64,000 nt of DNA from assembly GCA_028671895.1 (NCBI GenBank), contig CM053802.1, forward strand, positions 32,650,201 through 32,714,200, read 5' to 3'. A program made the position numbers and the translations under genes. The stretch's first letter is position 1, and every line of letters begins with the position of its first letter. Shown here one piece after another: positions 20,041-36,300 of this stretch. This DNA is from Oenanthe sinensis. Lineage: Eukaryota; Streptophyta; Magnoliopsida; Apiales; Apiaceae. Below the pieces are notes generated by a model that ran no database searches, had not been told where the DNA came from, and worked only from the letters and a program-made list of their open reading frames with translations.

Positions 20041-23000
20041 TTCGTAACAATTTGAGGCTTTAATCATAACTCGTTCAAACTTGGAAACAGTTTGTAGCTT
20101 CATTCTTGACTCGGTTCAACATGAAAATAACTTGTAAACTCTTGTAGGATCAATCTTGGCTCATTTGAACTTGAAAACAATTCCTAACAATTTGAGGCTT
20201 CATTCTTGACTCGTTCAAACTTTAAAACAGTTTGTAGCTTCATTCTTAACTCGTTTCAACATGAAAATAACTTGTAAACTCTTGTAGGATCAATCTTGGC
20301 TCATTTGAACTTGAAAACAGTTTCTAGGTTCATTCTTGACTCGTTCAACATGAAAACAACATGTACACTCTTGTAGGAACAATCTTGGCTCATTTGAACT
20401 TGAAAACAATTAGTAACAATTTGAGGCTTTAATCATAACTCGTTCAAACTTGTAAACAGTTTGTAGCTTCATTCTTGACTCGGTTCAACATGAAAACAAC
20501 TTGTACACTCTTGTAGGATCAATCTTGGCTCATTTGAACTAGAAAACAATTCGTAACAATTTGAGGCTTTAATCATAACTCGTTCAAACTTGGAAACAGT
20601 TTGTAGCTCCATTCTTGACTCGGTTCAACATGAAAATAACTTGTAAACTCTTGTAGGATCAATCTTGGCTCATTTGAACTTGAAAACAATTCGTAACAAT
20701 TTGAGGCTTCATTCTTGACACGTTAAAACTTGAAAACTATTTGTAGTTTCATTCTTGACTCGTTTCAACATGAAAACAACTTGTACACTATTGTAGGATC
20801 AATCTTGGCTCATTTGAACTTGAAAACAATTCCTAACAACTTGAGGCTTTAATCTTGACTCGTTCAAACTTGAAAATAGTTTGTAGCTTCATTCTTGACT
20901 CGTTTCAACTTGAAAACAACTTGTACACTCTTCTAAAATCAATCTTGGCACATTTGAGCCTGAAAACAATTCCTAACAATTTGAGGATTCATTCTTGACT
21001 CGTTAACACTTGAAAACAGTTTGTAGCTTCATTCTTGACTCGTTTCAACATGAAAACAACTTGTACACTCTTGTAGGATCAATCTTGGCTCATTTGAACT
21101 TGAAAACAATTCCTAGCAACTTGAGGCTTTAATCTTGACTCGTTCAAACTTGAAAATAGTTTGTAGCTTCATTCTTGACTCGGTACAACATGAAAACAAC
21201 TTGTAAACTCTTGTAGGATCAATCTTGGCACATTTGAACTTGAAAAGAATTCGTAACAATTTGAGGCTTCATTCTTGACTCGTTCAAACTTGAAAAAAAT
21301 TTGTAGTTTCATTCTTGACTCGTTTCAACATGAAAACAACTTGTACACTCTTGTAGGATCAATCTTGGCTCATTTGAACTTGAAAACAATTCTTAACAAT
21401 TTGAGGCTTGAATCATGACTCGTTCAAACTTGGAAACAGTTTGTAGCTCCATTCTTGACTCGGTACAACATGAAAATAACTTGTACACTCTTGTAGGATC
21501 AATCTTGCCTCATTTGAACTTGAAAACAATTCGTAACAATTTGAGGCTTCATTCTTGACTCGTTCAAACTTGAAAACAATTTGTAGTTTCATTCTTGACT
21601 CGTTTCAACATGAAAACAACTTGTACACCCTTTTAGGATCAATCTTCGCTCATTTGAACTTGAAAACAATTCGTAACAATTTGAGGCTTTAATCATTACT
21701 CGTTCAAACTTGGAAACAGTTTGTAGCTTCATTCTTGACTCGGTTCAACATGAAAATAACTTGTAAACTCTTGTAGGATCAATCTTGGCTCATTTGAACA
21801 TGAAAACAATTCCTAACAATTTGAGGCTTCATTCTTGACTCGTTCAAACTTTAAAACAGTTTGTAGCTTCATTCTTGACTCGTTTCAACATGAAAATAAC
21901 TTGTAAACTCTTGTAGGATCAATCTTGGCTCATTTGAACTTGAAAACAGTTTCTAGCTTCATTCTTGACTCGTTTCAACACGAAAACAACTTGTACACTC
22001 TTGTAGGAACAATCTTGGCTCATTTGAACATGAAAACAATTCCTAACAATTTGAGGCTTTAATCATGACTCGTTCAAACTGGGAAACAGTTTGTAGCTTC
22101 ATTCTTGACTCGTTTCAACATGAAAACAACTTGTAAACTCTTGTAGGATCATTCCTGGCTCATTTGAACTTGAAAACAATTCGTAACAATTTGAGGCTTT
22201 AATCATGACTCGTTCAAACTTGGAAACAGTTTGTAGCTCCATTCTTGACTCGGTACAACATGAAAATAACTTGTAAACTCTTGTAGGATCAATCTTGGAC
22301 CATTTGAACATGAAAACAATTTGTAACAATTTGAGGCTTCATTCTTGACTCGTTCAAACTTGAAAACTATTTGTAGTTTCATTCTTGACTCGTTTTAACA
22401 TGAAAACAACTTGTACACTCTTGTAGGATCAATCTTGGCTCATTTGAACTTGAAAATAATTCCTAACAACTTGAGGCGTTAATCTTGACTCGTTCAAACT
22501 TGAAAATAGTTTGTAGCTTCATTCTTGACTCGTTTCAACTTGAAAACAACTTGTACACTCTTGTAAAATCAATCTTGGCACATTTGAACCTGAAAACAAT
22601 TCCTAACAATTTGAGGATTCATTCTTGACTCGTTAACACTTGAAAACAGTTTGTAGCTTCATTCTTGACTCGTTTCAACATGAAAACAACTTGTACACTC
22701 TTGTAGGATCAATCTTGGCTCATTTGAACTTGAAAACAATTCCTAACAACTTGAGGCTTTAATCTTGACTCGTTCAAACTTGAAAATAGTTTGTAGCTTC
22801 ATTCTTGACTCGGTACAACATGAAAACAACTTGTAAACTCTTGTAGGATCAATCTTGGCTCATTTGAACTTGAAAACAATTCGTAACAATTTGAGGCTTC
22901 ATTCTTGACTCGTTAAAACTTGAAAACTATTTGTAGTTTCATTCTTGACTCGTTTCAACATGAAAACAACTTGTACTCTATTGTAGGATCAATCTTGGCT

Positions 23001-26000
23001 CATTTGAACTTGAAAACAATTCCTAACAACTTGAGGCTTTAATCTAGACTCGTTTAAACTTGAAAATAGTTTGTAGCTTCATTCTTGACTCGTTTCAACT
23101 TGAAAACAACTTGTACACTCTTGTAAAATAAATCTTGGCACATTTGAACCTGAAAACAATTCCTAACAATTTGAGGATTCATTCTTGACTCGTTAACACT
23201 TGAAAACAGTATGTAGCTTCATTCTTGACTCGTTTCAACATGAAAACAACTTGTACACTCTTGTAGGATCAATCTTGGCTCATTTGAACTTGAAAACAAT
23301 TCCTAACAACTTGAGGCTTTAATCTTGACTCGTTCAAACTTGAAAATAGTTTATAGCTTCATTCTTGACTCGGTACAACATGAAAACAACTTGTAAACTC
23401 TTGTAGGATCAATCTTGGCACATTTGAACTTGAAAAGAATTCGTAACAATTTGAGGCTTCATTCTTGATTCGTTCAAACTTGAAAACAGTTTGTAGCTTC
23501 ATTCTTGACCCGTTTCAACATGAAAACAACTTGTACACTCTTGTAGGATCAATCTTGGCTCATTTGAACTTGAAAACAATTCGTAACAATTTGAGGCTTT
23601 AATCATAACTCGTTCAAACTTGGAAACAGTTTGTAGCTTCATTCTTGACTCGGTTCAACATGAAAATAACTTGTAAACTCTTGTAGGATCAATCTTGGCT
23701 CATTTGAACTTGAAAACAATTCCTAACAATTTGAGGCTTCATTCTTGACTCGTTCAAACTTTAAAACAGTTTGTAGCTTCATTCTTAACTCGTTTCAACA
23801 TGAAAATAACTTGTAAACTCTTGTAGGATCAATCTTGGCTCATTTGAACTTGAAAACAGTTTCTAGGTTCATTCTTGACTCGTTCAACATGAAAACAACA
23901 TGTACACTCTTGTAGGAACAATCTTGGCTCATTTGAACTTGAAAACAATTAGTAACAATTTGAGGCTTTAATCATAACTCGTTCAAACTTGTAAACAGTT
24001 TGTAGCTTCATTCTTGACTCGGTTCAACATGAAAACAACTTGTACACTCTTGTAGGATCAATCTTGGCTCATTTGAACTAGAAAACAATTCGTAACAATT
24101 TGAGGCTTTAATCATAACTCGTTCAAACTTGGAAACAGTTTGTAGCTCCATTCTTGACTCGGTTCAACATGAAAATAACTTGTAAACTCTTGTAGGATCA
24201 ATCTTGGCTCATTTGAACTTGAAAACAATTCGTAACAATTTGAGGCTTCATTCTTGACACGTTAAAACTTGAAAACTATTTGTAGTTTCATTCTTGACTC
24301 GTTTCAACATGAAAACAACTTGTACACTATTGTAGGATCAATCTTGGCTCATTTGAACTTGAAAACAATTCCTAACAACTTGAGGCTTTAATCTTGACTC
24401 GTTCAAACTTGAAAATAGTTTGTAGCTTCATTCTTGACTCGTTTCAACTTGAAAACAACTTGTACACTCTTCTAAAATCAATCTTGGCACATTTGAGCCT
24501 GAAAACAATTCCTAACAATTTGAGGATTCATTCTTGACTCGTTAACACTTGAAAACAGTTTGTAGCTTCATTCTTGACTCGTTTCAACATGAAAACAACT
24601 TGTACACTCTTGTAGGATCAATCTTGGCTCATTTGAACTTGAAAACAATTCCTAGCAACTTGAGGCTTTAATCTTGACTCGTTCAAACTTGAAAATAGTT
24701 TGTAGCTTCATTCTTGACTCGGTACAACATGAAAACAACTTGTAAACTCTTGTAGGATCAATCTTGGCACATTTGAACTTGAAAAGAATTCGTAACAATT
24801 TGAGGCTTCATTCTTGACTCGTTCAAACTTGAAAAAAATTTGTAGTTTCATTCTTGACTCGTTTCAACATGAAAACAACTTGTACACTCTTGTAGGATCA
24901 ATCTTGGCTCATTTGAACTTGAAAACAATTCTTAACAATTTGAGGCTTGAATCATGACTCGTTCAAACTTGGAAACAGTTTGTAGCTCCATTCTTGACTC
25001 GGTACAACATGAAAATAACTTGTACACTCTTGTAGGATCAATCTTGCCTCATTTGAACTTGAAAACAATTCGTAACAATTTGAGGCTTCATTCTTGACTC
25101 GTTCAAACTTGAAAACAATTTGTAGTTTCATTCTTGACTCGTTTCAACATGAAAACAACTTGTACACCCTTTTAGGATCAATCTTCGCTCATTTGAACTT
25201 GAAAACAATTCGTAACAATTTGAGGCTTTAATCATTACTCGTTCAAACTTGGAAACAGTTTGTAGCTTCATTCTTGACTCGGTTCAACATGAAAATAACT
25301 TGTAAACTCTTGTAGGATCAATCTTGGCTCATTTGAACATGAAAACAATTCCTAACAATTTGAGGCTTCATTCTTGACTCGTTCAAACTTTAAAACAGTT
25401 TGTAGCTTCATTCTTGACTCGTTTCAACATGAAAATAACTTGTAAACTCTTGTAGGATCAATCTTGGCTCATTTGAACTTGAAAACAGTTTCTAGCTTCA
25501 TTCTTGACTCGTTTCAACACGAAAACAACTTGTACACTCTTGTAGGAACAATCTTGGCTCATTTGAACATGAAAACAATTCCTAACAATTTGAGGCTTTA
25601 ATCATGACTCGTTCAAACTTTAAAACAGTTTGTAGCTTCATTCTTGACTCGTTTCAACATGAAAATAACTTGTAAACTCTTGTAGGATCAATCTTGGCTC
25701 ATTTGAACTTGAAAACAGTTTCTAGCTTCATTCTTGACTCGTTTCAACACGAAAACAACTTGTACACTCTTGTAGGAACAATCTTGGCTCATTTGAACAT
25801 GAAAACAATTCCTAACAATTTGAGGCTTTAATCATGACTCGTTCAAACTGGGAAACAGTTTGTAGCTTCATTCTTGACTCGTTTCAACATGAAAACAACT
25901 TGTAAACTCTTGTAGGATCATTCCTGGCTCATTTGAACTTGAAAACAATTCGTAACAATTTGAGGCTTTAATCATGACTCGTTCAAACTTGGAAACAGTT

Positions 26001-27348
26001 TGTAGCTCCATTCTTGACTCGGTACAACATGAAAATAACTTGTAAACTCTTGTAGGATCAATCTTGGACCATTTGAACATGAAAACAATTTGTAACAATT
26101 TGAGGCTTCATTCTTGACTCGTTCAAACTTGAAAACTATTTGTAGTTTCATTCTTGACTCGTTTTAACATGAAAACAACTTGTACACTCTTGTAGGATCA
26201 ATCTTGGCTCATTTGAACTTGAAAATAATTCCTAACAACTTGAGGCGTTAATCTTGACTCGTTCAAACTTGAAAATAGTTTGTAGCTTCATTCTTGACTC
26301 GTTTCAACTTGAAAACAACTTGTACACTCTTGTAAAATCAATCTTGGCACATTTGAACCTGAAAACAATTCCTAACAATTTGAGGATTCATTCTTGACTC
26401 GTTAACACTTGAAAACAGTTTGTAGCTTCATTCTTGACTCGTTTCAACATGAAAACAACTTGTACACTCTTGTAGGATCAATCTTGGCTCATTTGAACTT
26501 GAAAACAATTCCTAACAACTTGAGGCTTTAATCTTGACTCGTTCAAACTTGAAAATAGTTTGTAGCTTCATTCTTGACTCGGTACAACATGAAAACAACT
26601 TGTAAACTCTTGTAGGATCAATCTTGGCTCATTTGAACTTGAAAACAATTCGTAACAATTTGAGGCTTCATTCTTGACTCGTTAAAACTTGAAAACTATT
26701 TGTAGTTTCATTCTTGACTCGTTTCAACATGAAAACAACTTGTACTCTATTGTAGGATCAATCTTGGCTCATTTGAACTTGAAAACAATTCCTAACAACT
26801 TGAGGCTTTAATCTAGACTCGTTTAAACTTGAAAATAGTTTGTAGCTTCATTCTTGACTCGTTTCAACTTGAAAACAACTTGTACACTCTTGTAAAATAA
26901 ATCTTGGCACATTTGAACCTGAAAACAATTCCTAACAATTTGAGGATTCATTCTTGACTCGTTAACACTTGAAAACAGTATGTAGCTTCATTCTTGACTC
27001 GTTTCAACATGAAAACAACTTGTACACTCTTGTAGGATCAATCTTGGCTCATTTGAACTTGAAAACAATTCCTAACAACTTGAGGCTTTAATCTTGACTC
27101 GTTCAAACTTGAAAATAGTTTATAGCTTCATTCTTGACTCGGTACAACATGAAAACAACTTGTAAACTCTTGTAGGATCAATCTTGGCACATTTGAACTT
27201 GAAAAGAATTCGTAACAATTTGAGGCTTCATTCTTGATTCGTTCAAACTTGAAAACAGTTTGTAGCTTCATTCTTGACCCGTTTCAACATGAAAACAACT
27301 TGTACACTCTTGTAGGATCAATCTTGGCTCATTTGAACTTGAAAACAA
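16502..27348. repeat. 3539-bp higher-order repeat, three copies
   Basis: Copies are 16502-20040, 20041-23579 and 23580-27348. The first two are 3539 bases (24 monomers of 140, two of 90, minus one base); the third is 3769 because of an inner 230-bp duplication. The copies are nearly identical, including rare variants such as the one-base-deleted GTTCAACATG (16803, 20342, 23881), AATTAGTAAC, CACATTTGAGCC and AACTGGGAAAC. This is among the most recent expansions in the window. Confidence 0.9.
25381..25840. repeat. 230-bp tandem duplication inside the third 3539-bp unit
   Basis: 25381-25610 and 25611-25840 are one 140-bp plus one 90-bp monomer repeated, starting at GTTCAAACTTTAAAAC. The neighbouring units have this pair only once, so the step is younger than the 3539-bp expansion. 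Confidence 0.88.
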
Positions 27349-30300
27349 TTCCTAACAACTTGAGGCTTTAATCTTGACTCGTTCAAACTTGAAAATAGTT
27401 TGTAGCTTCATTCTTGACTCGTTTCAACTTGAAAACAACTTGTACACTCTTGTAAAATCAATCTTGGCACATTTGAACCTGAAAACAATTCCTAACAATT
27501 TGAGGATTCATTCTTGACTCGTTAACACTTGAAAACAGTTTCTAGCTTCATTCTTGACTCGTTTCAACATGAAAACAACTTGTACACTCTTGTAGGAACA
27601 ATCTTGGCTCATTTGAACTTGAAAACAATTCGTAACAATTTGAGGCTTTAATCATAACTCGTTCAAACTTGGAAACAGTTTGTAGCTCCATTCTTGACTC
27701 GGTTCAACATGAAAATAACTTGTAAACTCTTGTAGGATCAATCTTGGCTCATTTGAACTTGAAAACAATTCGTAACAATTTGAGGCTTCATTCTTGACAC
27801 GTTAAAACTTGAAAACTATTTGTAGTTTCATTCTTGACTCGTTTCAACATGAAAACAACTTGTACACTATTGTAGGATCAATCTTGGCTCATTTGAACTT
27901 GAAAACAATTCCTAACAACTTGAGGCTTTAATCTTGACTCGTTCAAACTTGAAAATAGTTTGTAGCTTCATTCTTGACTCGTTTCAACTTGAAAACAACT
28001 TGTACACTCTTCTAAAATCAATCTTGGCACATTTGAACCTGAAAACAATTCCTAACAATTTGAGGATTCATTCTTGACTCGTTAACACTTGAAAACAGTT
28101 TGTAGCTTCATTCTTGACTCGTTTCAACATGAAAACAACTTGTACACTCTTGTAGGATCAATCTTGGCTCATTTGAACTTGAAAACAATTCCTAGCAACT
28201 TGAGGCTTTAATCTTGACTCGTTCAAACTTGAAAATAGTTTGTAGCTTCATTCTTGACTCGGTACAACATGAAAACAACTTGTAAACTCTTGTAGGATCA
28301 ATCTTGGCACATTTGAACTTGAAAAGAATTCGTAACAATTTGAGGCTTCATTCTTGACTCGTTCAAACTTGAAAAAAATTTGTAGTTTCATTCTTGACTC
28401 GTTTCAACATGAAAACAACTTGTACACTCTTGTAGGATCAATCTTGGCTCATTTGAACTTGAAAACAATTCTTAACAATTTGAGGCTTGAATCATGACTC
28501 GTTCAAACTTGGAAACAGTTTGTAGCTCCATTCTTGACTCGGTACAACATGAAAATAACTTGTACACTCTTGTAGGATCAATCTTGCCTCATTTGAACTT
28601 GAAAACAATTCGTAACAATTTGAGGCTTCATTCTTGACTCGTTCAAACTTGAAAACAATTTGTAGTTTCATTCTTGACTCGTTTCAACATGAAAACAACT
28701 TGTACACCCTTTTAGGATCAATCTTCGCTCATTTGAACTTGAAAACAATTCGTAACAATTTGAGGCTTTAATCATTACTCGTTCAAACTTGGAAACAGTT
28801 TGTAGCTTCATTCTTGACTCGGTTCAACATGAAAATAACTTGTAAACTCTTGTAGGATCAATCTTGGCTCATTTGAACATGAAAACAATTCCTAACAATT
28901 TGAGGCTTCATTCTTGACTCGTTCAAACTTTAAAACAGTTTGTAGCTTCATTCTTGACTCGTTTCAACATGAAAATAACTTGTAAACTCTTGTAGGATCA
29001 ATCTTGGCTCATTTGAACTTGAAAACAGTTTCTAGCTTCATTCTTGACTCGTTTCAACACGAAAACAACTTGTACACTCTTGTAGGAACAATCTTGGCTC
29101 ATTTGAACATGAAAACAATTCCTAACAATTTGAGGCTTTAATCATGACTCGTTCAAACTGGGAAACAGTTTGTAGCTTCATTCTTGACTCGTTTCAACAT
29201 GAAAACAACTTGTAAACTCTTGTAGGATCATTCCTGGCTCATTTGAACTTGAAAACAATTCGTAACAATTTGAGGCTTTAATCATGACTCGTTCAAACTT
29301 GGAAACAGTTTGTAGCTCCATTCTTGACTCGGTACAACATGAAAATAACTTGTAAACTCTTGTAGGATCAATCTTGGACCATTTGAACATGAAAGCAATT
29401 TGTAACAATTTGAGGCTTCATTCTTGACTCGTTCAAACTTGAAAACTATTTGTAGTTTCATTCTTGACTCGTTTTAACATGAAAACAACTTGTACACTCT
29501 TGTAGGATCAATCTTGGCTCATTTGAACTTGAAAATAATTCCTAACAACTTGAGGCGTTAATCTTGACTCGTTCAAACTTGAAAATAGTTTGTAGCTTCA
29601 TTCTTGACTCGTTTCAACTTGAAAACAACTTGTACACTCTTGTAAAATCAATCTTGGCACATTTGAACCTGAAAACAATTCCTAACAATTTGAGGATTCA
29701 TTCTTGACTCGTTAACACTTGAAAACAGTTTGTAGCTTCATTCTTGACTCGTTTCAACATGAAAACAACTTGTACACTCTTGTAGGATCAATCTTGGCTC
29801 ATTTGAACTTGAAAACAATTCCTAACAACTTGAGGCTTTAATCTTGACTCGTTCAAACTTGAAAATAGTTTGTAGCTTCATTCTTGACTCGGTACAACAT
29901 GAAAACAACTTGTAAACTCTTGTAGGATCAATCTTGGCTCATTTGAACTTGAAAACAATTCGTAACAATTTGAGGCTTCATTCTTGACTCGTTAAAACTT
30001 GAAAACTATTTGTAGTTTCATTCTTGACTCGTTTCAACATGAAAACAACTTGTACTCTATTGTAGGATCAATCTTGGCTCATTTGAACTTGAAAACAATT
30101 CCTAACAACTTGAGGCTTTAATCTAGACTCGTTTAAACTTGAAAATAGTTTGTAGCTTCATTCTTGACTCGTTTCAACTTGAAAACAACTTGTACACTCT
30201 TGTAAAATAAATCTTGGCACATTTGAACCTGAAAACAATTCCTAACAATTTGAGGATTCATTCTTGACTCGTTAACACTTGAAAACAGTATGTAGCTTCA

Positions 30301-33300
30301 TTCTTGACTCGTTTCAACATGAAAACAACTTGTACACTCTTGTAGGATCAATCTTGGCTCATTTGAACTTGAAAACAATTCCTAACAACTTGAGGCTTTA
30401 ATCTTGACTCGTTCAAACTTGAAAATAGTTTATAGCTTCGTTCTTGACTCGGTACAACATGAAAACAACTTGTAAACTCTTGTAGGATCAATCTTGGCAC
30501 ATTTGAACTTGAAAAGAATTCGTAACAATTTGAGGCTTCATTCTTGATTCGTTCAAACTTGAAAACAGTTTGTAGCTTCATTCTTGACCCGTTTCAACAT
30601 GAAAACAACTTGTACACTCTTGTAGGATCAATCTTGGCTCATTTGAACTTGAAAACAATTCCTAACAACTTGAGGCTTTAATCTTGACTCGTTCAAACTT
30701 GAAAATAGTTTGTAGCTTCATTCTTGACTCGTTTCAACTTGAAAACAACTTGTACACTCTTGTAAAATCAATCTTGGCACATTTGAACCTGAAAACAATT
30801 CCTAACAATTTGAGGATTCATTCTTGACTCGTTAACACTTGAAAACAGTTTCTACCTTCATTCTTGACTCGTTTCAACATGAAAACAACTTGTACACTCT
30901 TGTAGGAACAATCTTGGCTCATTTGAACTTGAAAACAATTCGTAACAATTTGAGGCTTTAATCATAACTCGTTCAAAATTGGAAACTGTTTGTAGCTTCA
31001 TTCTTGACTCGGTTCAACATGAAAACAACTTGTACACTCTTGTAGGATCAATCTTGGCTCATTTGAACTAGAAAACAATTCGTAACAATTTGAGGCTTTA
31101 ATCATAACTCGTTCAAACTTGGAAACAGTTTGTAGCTCCATTCTTTACTCGGTTCAACATGAAAATAACTTGTAAACTCTTGTAGGATCAATCTTGGCTC
31201 ATTTGAACTTGAAAACAATTCGTAACAATTTGAGGCTTCATTCTTGACTCGTTAAAACTTGAAAACTATTTGTAGTTTCATTCTTGACTTGTTTCAACAT
31301 GAAAACAACTTGTACACTCTTGTAGGATCAATCTTGGCTCATTTGAACTTGAAAACAATTCGTAACAATTTGAGGCTTTAATCATAACTCGTTCAAACTT
31401 GGAAACAGTTTGTAGCTCCATTCTTGACTCGGTTCAACATGAAAATAACTTGTAAACTCTTGTAGGATCAATCTTGGCTCATTTGAACTTGAAAACAATT
31501 CGTAACAATTTGAGGCTTCATTCTTGACACGTTAAAACTTGAAAACAGTTTGTAGCTTCATTCTTGACTCGTTTCAACATGAAAACAACTTGTACACTCT
31601 TGTAGGATCAATCTTGGCTCATTTGAACTTGAAAACAATTCCTAACAACTTGAGGCTTTAATCTTGACTCGTTCAAACTTGAAAATAGTTTGTAGCTTCA
31701 TTCTTGACTCGGTACAACATGAAAACAACTTGTAAACTCTTGTAGGATCAATCTTGGCACATTTGAACTTGAAAACAATTCGTAACAATTTGAGGCTTCA
31801 TTCTTGAATCGTTCAAATTTAAAAACAATTTGTAGTTTCATTCTTGACTCGTTTCAACATGAAAACAACTTGTACACTCTTGTAGGATCAATCTTGGCTC
31901 ATTTGAACTTGGAAACAATTCGTAACAATTTGAGGCTTGAATCATGACTCGTTCAAACTTGGAAACAGTTTGTAGCTCCATTCTTGACTCGGTACAACAT
32001 GAAAATAATTTGTACACTCTTGTAGGATCAATCTTGCCTCATTAGAAATTGAAAACAATTCGTAACAATTTGAGGCATCATTCTTGACTCGTTCAAACTT
32101 GAAAACTATTTGTAGTTTCATTCTTGACTCGTTTCAACATGAAAATAACTTGTACACTCTTGTAGGATCAATCTTGGCTCATTTGAACTTGAAAACAATT
32201 CGTAACAATTTGAGGCTTTAATCATGACTCGTTCAAACTTGGAAACAGTTTGTAGCTCCATTCTTGACTTGGTACAACATGAAAATAACTTGTAAACTCT
32301 TGTAGGATCAATCTTGGACCATTTGAACATGAAAACAATTTGTAACAATTTGAGGCTTCATTCTTGACTCGTTCAAACTTGAAAACTATTTGTAGTTTCA
32401 TTCTTGACTCGTTTTAACATGAAAACAACTTGTACACTCTTGTAGGATCAATCTTGGCTCATTTGAACTTGAAAATAATTCCTAACAACTTGAGGCGTTA
32501 ATCTTGACTCGTTCAAACTTGAAAATAGTTTGTAGCTTCATTCTTGACTCGTTTCAACTTGAAAACAACTTGTACACTCTTGTAAAATCAATCTTGGCAC
32601 ATTTGAACCTGAAAACAATTCCTAACAATTTGAGGATTCATTCTTGACTCGTTAACACTTGAAAACAGTTTGTAGCTTCATTCTTGACTCGTTTCAACAT
32701 GAAAACAACTTGTACACTCTTGTAGGATCAATCTTGGCTCATTTGAACTTGAAAACAATTCCTAACAACTTGAGGCTTTAATCTTGACTCGTTCAAACTT
32801 GAAAATAGTTTGTAGCTTCATTCTTGACTCGGTACAACATGAAAACAACTTGTAAACTCTTGTAGGATCAATCTTGGCTCATTTTAACTTGAAAACAATT
32901 CGTAACAATTTGAGGCTTCATTCTTGACTCGTTAAAACTTGAAAACTATTTGTAGTTTCATTCTTGACTCGTTTCAACATGAAAACAACTTGTACTCTAT
33001 TGTAGGATCAATCTTGGCTCATTTGAACTTGAAAACAATTCCTAACAACTTGAGGCTTTAATCTAGACTCGTTTAAACTTGAAAATAGTTTGTAGCTTCA
33101 TTCTTGACTCGTTTCAACTTGAAAACAACTTGTACACTCTTGTAAAATAAATCTTGGCACATTTGAACCTGAAAACAATTCCTAACAATTTGAGGATTCA
33201 TTCTTGACTCGTTAACACTTGAAAACAGTATGTAGCTTCATTCTTGACTCGTTTCAACATGAAAACAACTTGTACACTCTTGTAGGATCAATCTTGGCTC

Positions 33301-36300
33301 ATTTGAACTTGAAAACAATTCCTAACAACTTGAGGCTTTAATCTTGACTCGTTCAAACTTGAAAATAGTTTATAGCTTCATTCTTGACTCGGTACAACAT
33401 GAAAACAACTTGTAAACTCTTGTAGGATCAATCTTGGCACATTTGAACTTGAAAAGAATTCGTAACAATTTGAGGCTTCATTCTTGATTCGTTTAAACTT
33501 GAAAACAGTTTGTAGCTTCATTCTTGACCCGTTTCAACATGAAAACAACTTGTACACTCTTGTAGGATCAATCTTGGCTCATTTGAACTTGAAAACAATT
33601 CCTAACAACTTGAGGCTTTAATCTTGACTCGTTCAAACTTGAAAATAGTTTGTAGCTTCATTCTTGACTCGTTTCAACTTGAAAACAACTTGTACACTCT
33701 TGTAAAATCAATCTTGGCACATTTGAACCTGAAAACAATTCCTAACAATTTGAGGATTCATTCTTGACTCGTTAACACTTGAAAACAGTTTCTAGCTTCA
33801 TTCTTGACTCGTTTCAACATGAAAACAACTTGTACACTCTTGTAGGAACAATCTTGGCTCATTTGAACTTGAAAACAATTCGTAACAATTTGAGGCTTTA
33901 ATCATAACTCGTTCAAAATTGGAAACAGTTTGTAGCTTCATTCTTGACTCGGTTCAACATGAAAACAACTTGTACACTCTTGTAGGATCAATCTTGGCTC
34001 ATTTGAACTAGAAAACAATTCGTAACAATTTGAGGCTTTAATCATAACTCGTTCAAACTTGAAAACAGTTTGTAGCTCCATTCTTTACTCGGTTCAACAT
34101 GAAAATAACTTGTAAACTCTTGTAGGATCAATCTTGGCTCATTTGAACTTGAAAACAATTCGTAACAATTTGAGGCTTCATTCTTGACTCGTTAAAACTT
34201 GAAAACTATTTGTAGTTTCATTCTTGACTCGTTTAAACATGAAAACAACTTGTGCACTCTTGTAGGATCAATCTTGGCTCATTTGAACTTGAAAACAATT
34301 CCTAACGACTTGAGGCTTTAATCTTGACTCGTTCAAACTTGAAAATAGTTTGTAGCTTCATTCTTGACTCGGTACAACATGAAAACAACTTGTAAACTCT
34401 TGTAGGATCAATCTTGGCACATTTGAACTTGAAAACAATTCGTAACAATTTGAGGCTTCATTCTTGAATCGTTCAAATTTAAAAACAATTTGTAGTTTCA
34501 TTCTTGACTCGTTTCAACATGAAAACAACTTGTACACCCTTTTAGGATCAATCTTCGCTCATTTGAACTTGAAAACAATTTGTAACAATTTGAGGCTTTA
34601 ATCATTACTCGTTCAAACTTGGAAACAGTTTGTAGCTTCATTCTTGACTCGGTTCAACATGAAAATAACTTGTAAACTCTTGTAGGATCAATCTTGGCTC
34701 ATTTGAACATGAAAACAATTCCTAACAATTTGAGGCTTCATTCTTGACTCGTTCAAACTTTAAAACAGTTTGTAGCTTCATTCTTGACTCGTTTCAACAT
34801 GAAAATAACTTGTAAACTCTTGTAGGATCAATCTTGGCTCATTTGAACTTGAAAACAGTTTCTAGCTTCATTCTTGACTCGTTTCAACACGAAAACAACT
34901 TGTACACTCTTGTAGGAACAATCTTGGCTCATTTGAACATGAAAACAATTCCTAACAATTTGAGGCTTTAATCATGACTCGTTCAAACTGGGAAACAGTT
35001 TGTAGCTTCATTCTTGACTCGTTTCAACATGAAAACAACTTGTAAACTCTTGTAGGATCATTCCTGGCTCATTTGAACTTGAAAACAATTCGTAACAATT
35101 TGAGGCTTTAATCATGACTCGTTCAAACTTGGAAACAGTTTGTAGCTCCATTCTTGACTCGGTACAACATGAAAATAACTTGTAAACTCTTGTAGGATCA
35201 ATCTTGGACCATTTGAACATGAAAACAATTTGTAACAATTTGAGGCTTCATTCTTGACTCGTTCAAACTTGAAAACTATTTGTAGTTTCATTCTTGACTC
35301 GTTTTAACATGAAAACAACTTGTACACTCTTGTAGGATCAATCTTGGCTCATTTGAACTTGAAAATAATTCCTAACAACTTGAGGCGTTAATCTTGACTC
35401 GTTCAAACTTGAAAATAGTTTGTAGCTTCATTCTTGACTCGTTTCAACTTGAAAACAACTTGTACACTCTTGTAAAATCAATCTTGGCACATTTGAACCT
35501 GAAAACAATTCCTAACAATTTGAGGATTCATTCTTGACTCGTTAACACTTGAAAACAGTTTGTAGCTTCATTCTTGACTCGTTTCAACATGAAAACAACT
35601 TGTACACTCTTGTAGGATCAATCTTGGCTCATTTGAACTTGAAAACAATTCCTAACAACTTGAGGCTTTAATCTTGACTCGTTCAAACTTGAAAATAGTT
35701 TGTAGCTTCATTCTTGACTCGGTACAACATGAAAACAACTTGTAAACTCTTGTAGGATCAATCTTGGCTCATTTGAACTTGAAAACAATTCGTAACAATT
35801 TGAGGCTTCATTCTTGACTCGTTAAAACTTGAAAACTATTTGTAATTTCATTCTTGACTCGTTTCAACATGAAAACAACTTGTACTCTATTGTAGGATCA
35901 ATCTTGGCTCATTTGAACTTGAAAACAATTCCTAACAACTTGAGGCTTTAATCTAGACTCGTTTAAACTTGAAAATAGTTTGTAGCTTCATTCTTGACTC
36001 GTTTCAACTTGAAAACAACTTGTACACTCTTGTAAAATAAATCTTGGCACATTTGAACCTGAAAACAATTCCTAACAATTTGAGGATTCATTCTTGACTC
36101 GTTAACACTTGAAAACAGTATGTAGCTTCATTCTTGACTCGTTTCAACATGAAAACAACTTGTACACTCTTGTAGGATCAATCTTGGCTCATTTGAACTT
36201 GAAAACAATTCCTAACAACTTGAGGCTTTAATCTTGACTCGTTCAAACTTGAAAATAGTTTATAGCTTCATTCTTGACTCGGTACAACATGAAAACAACT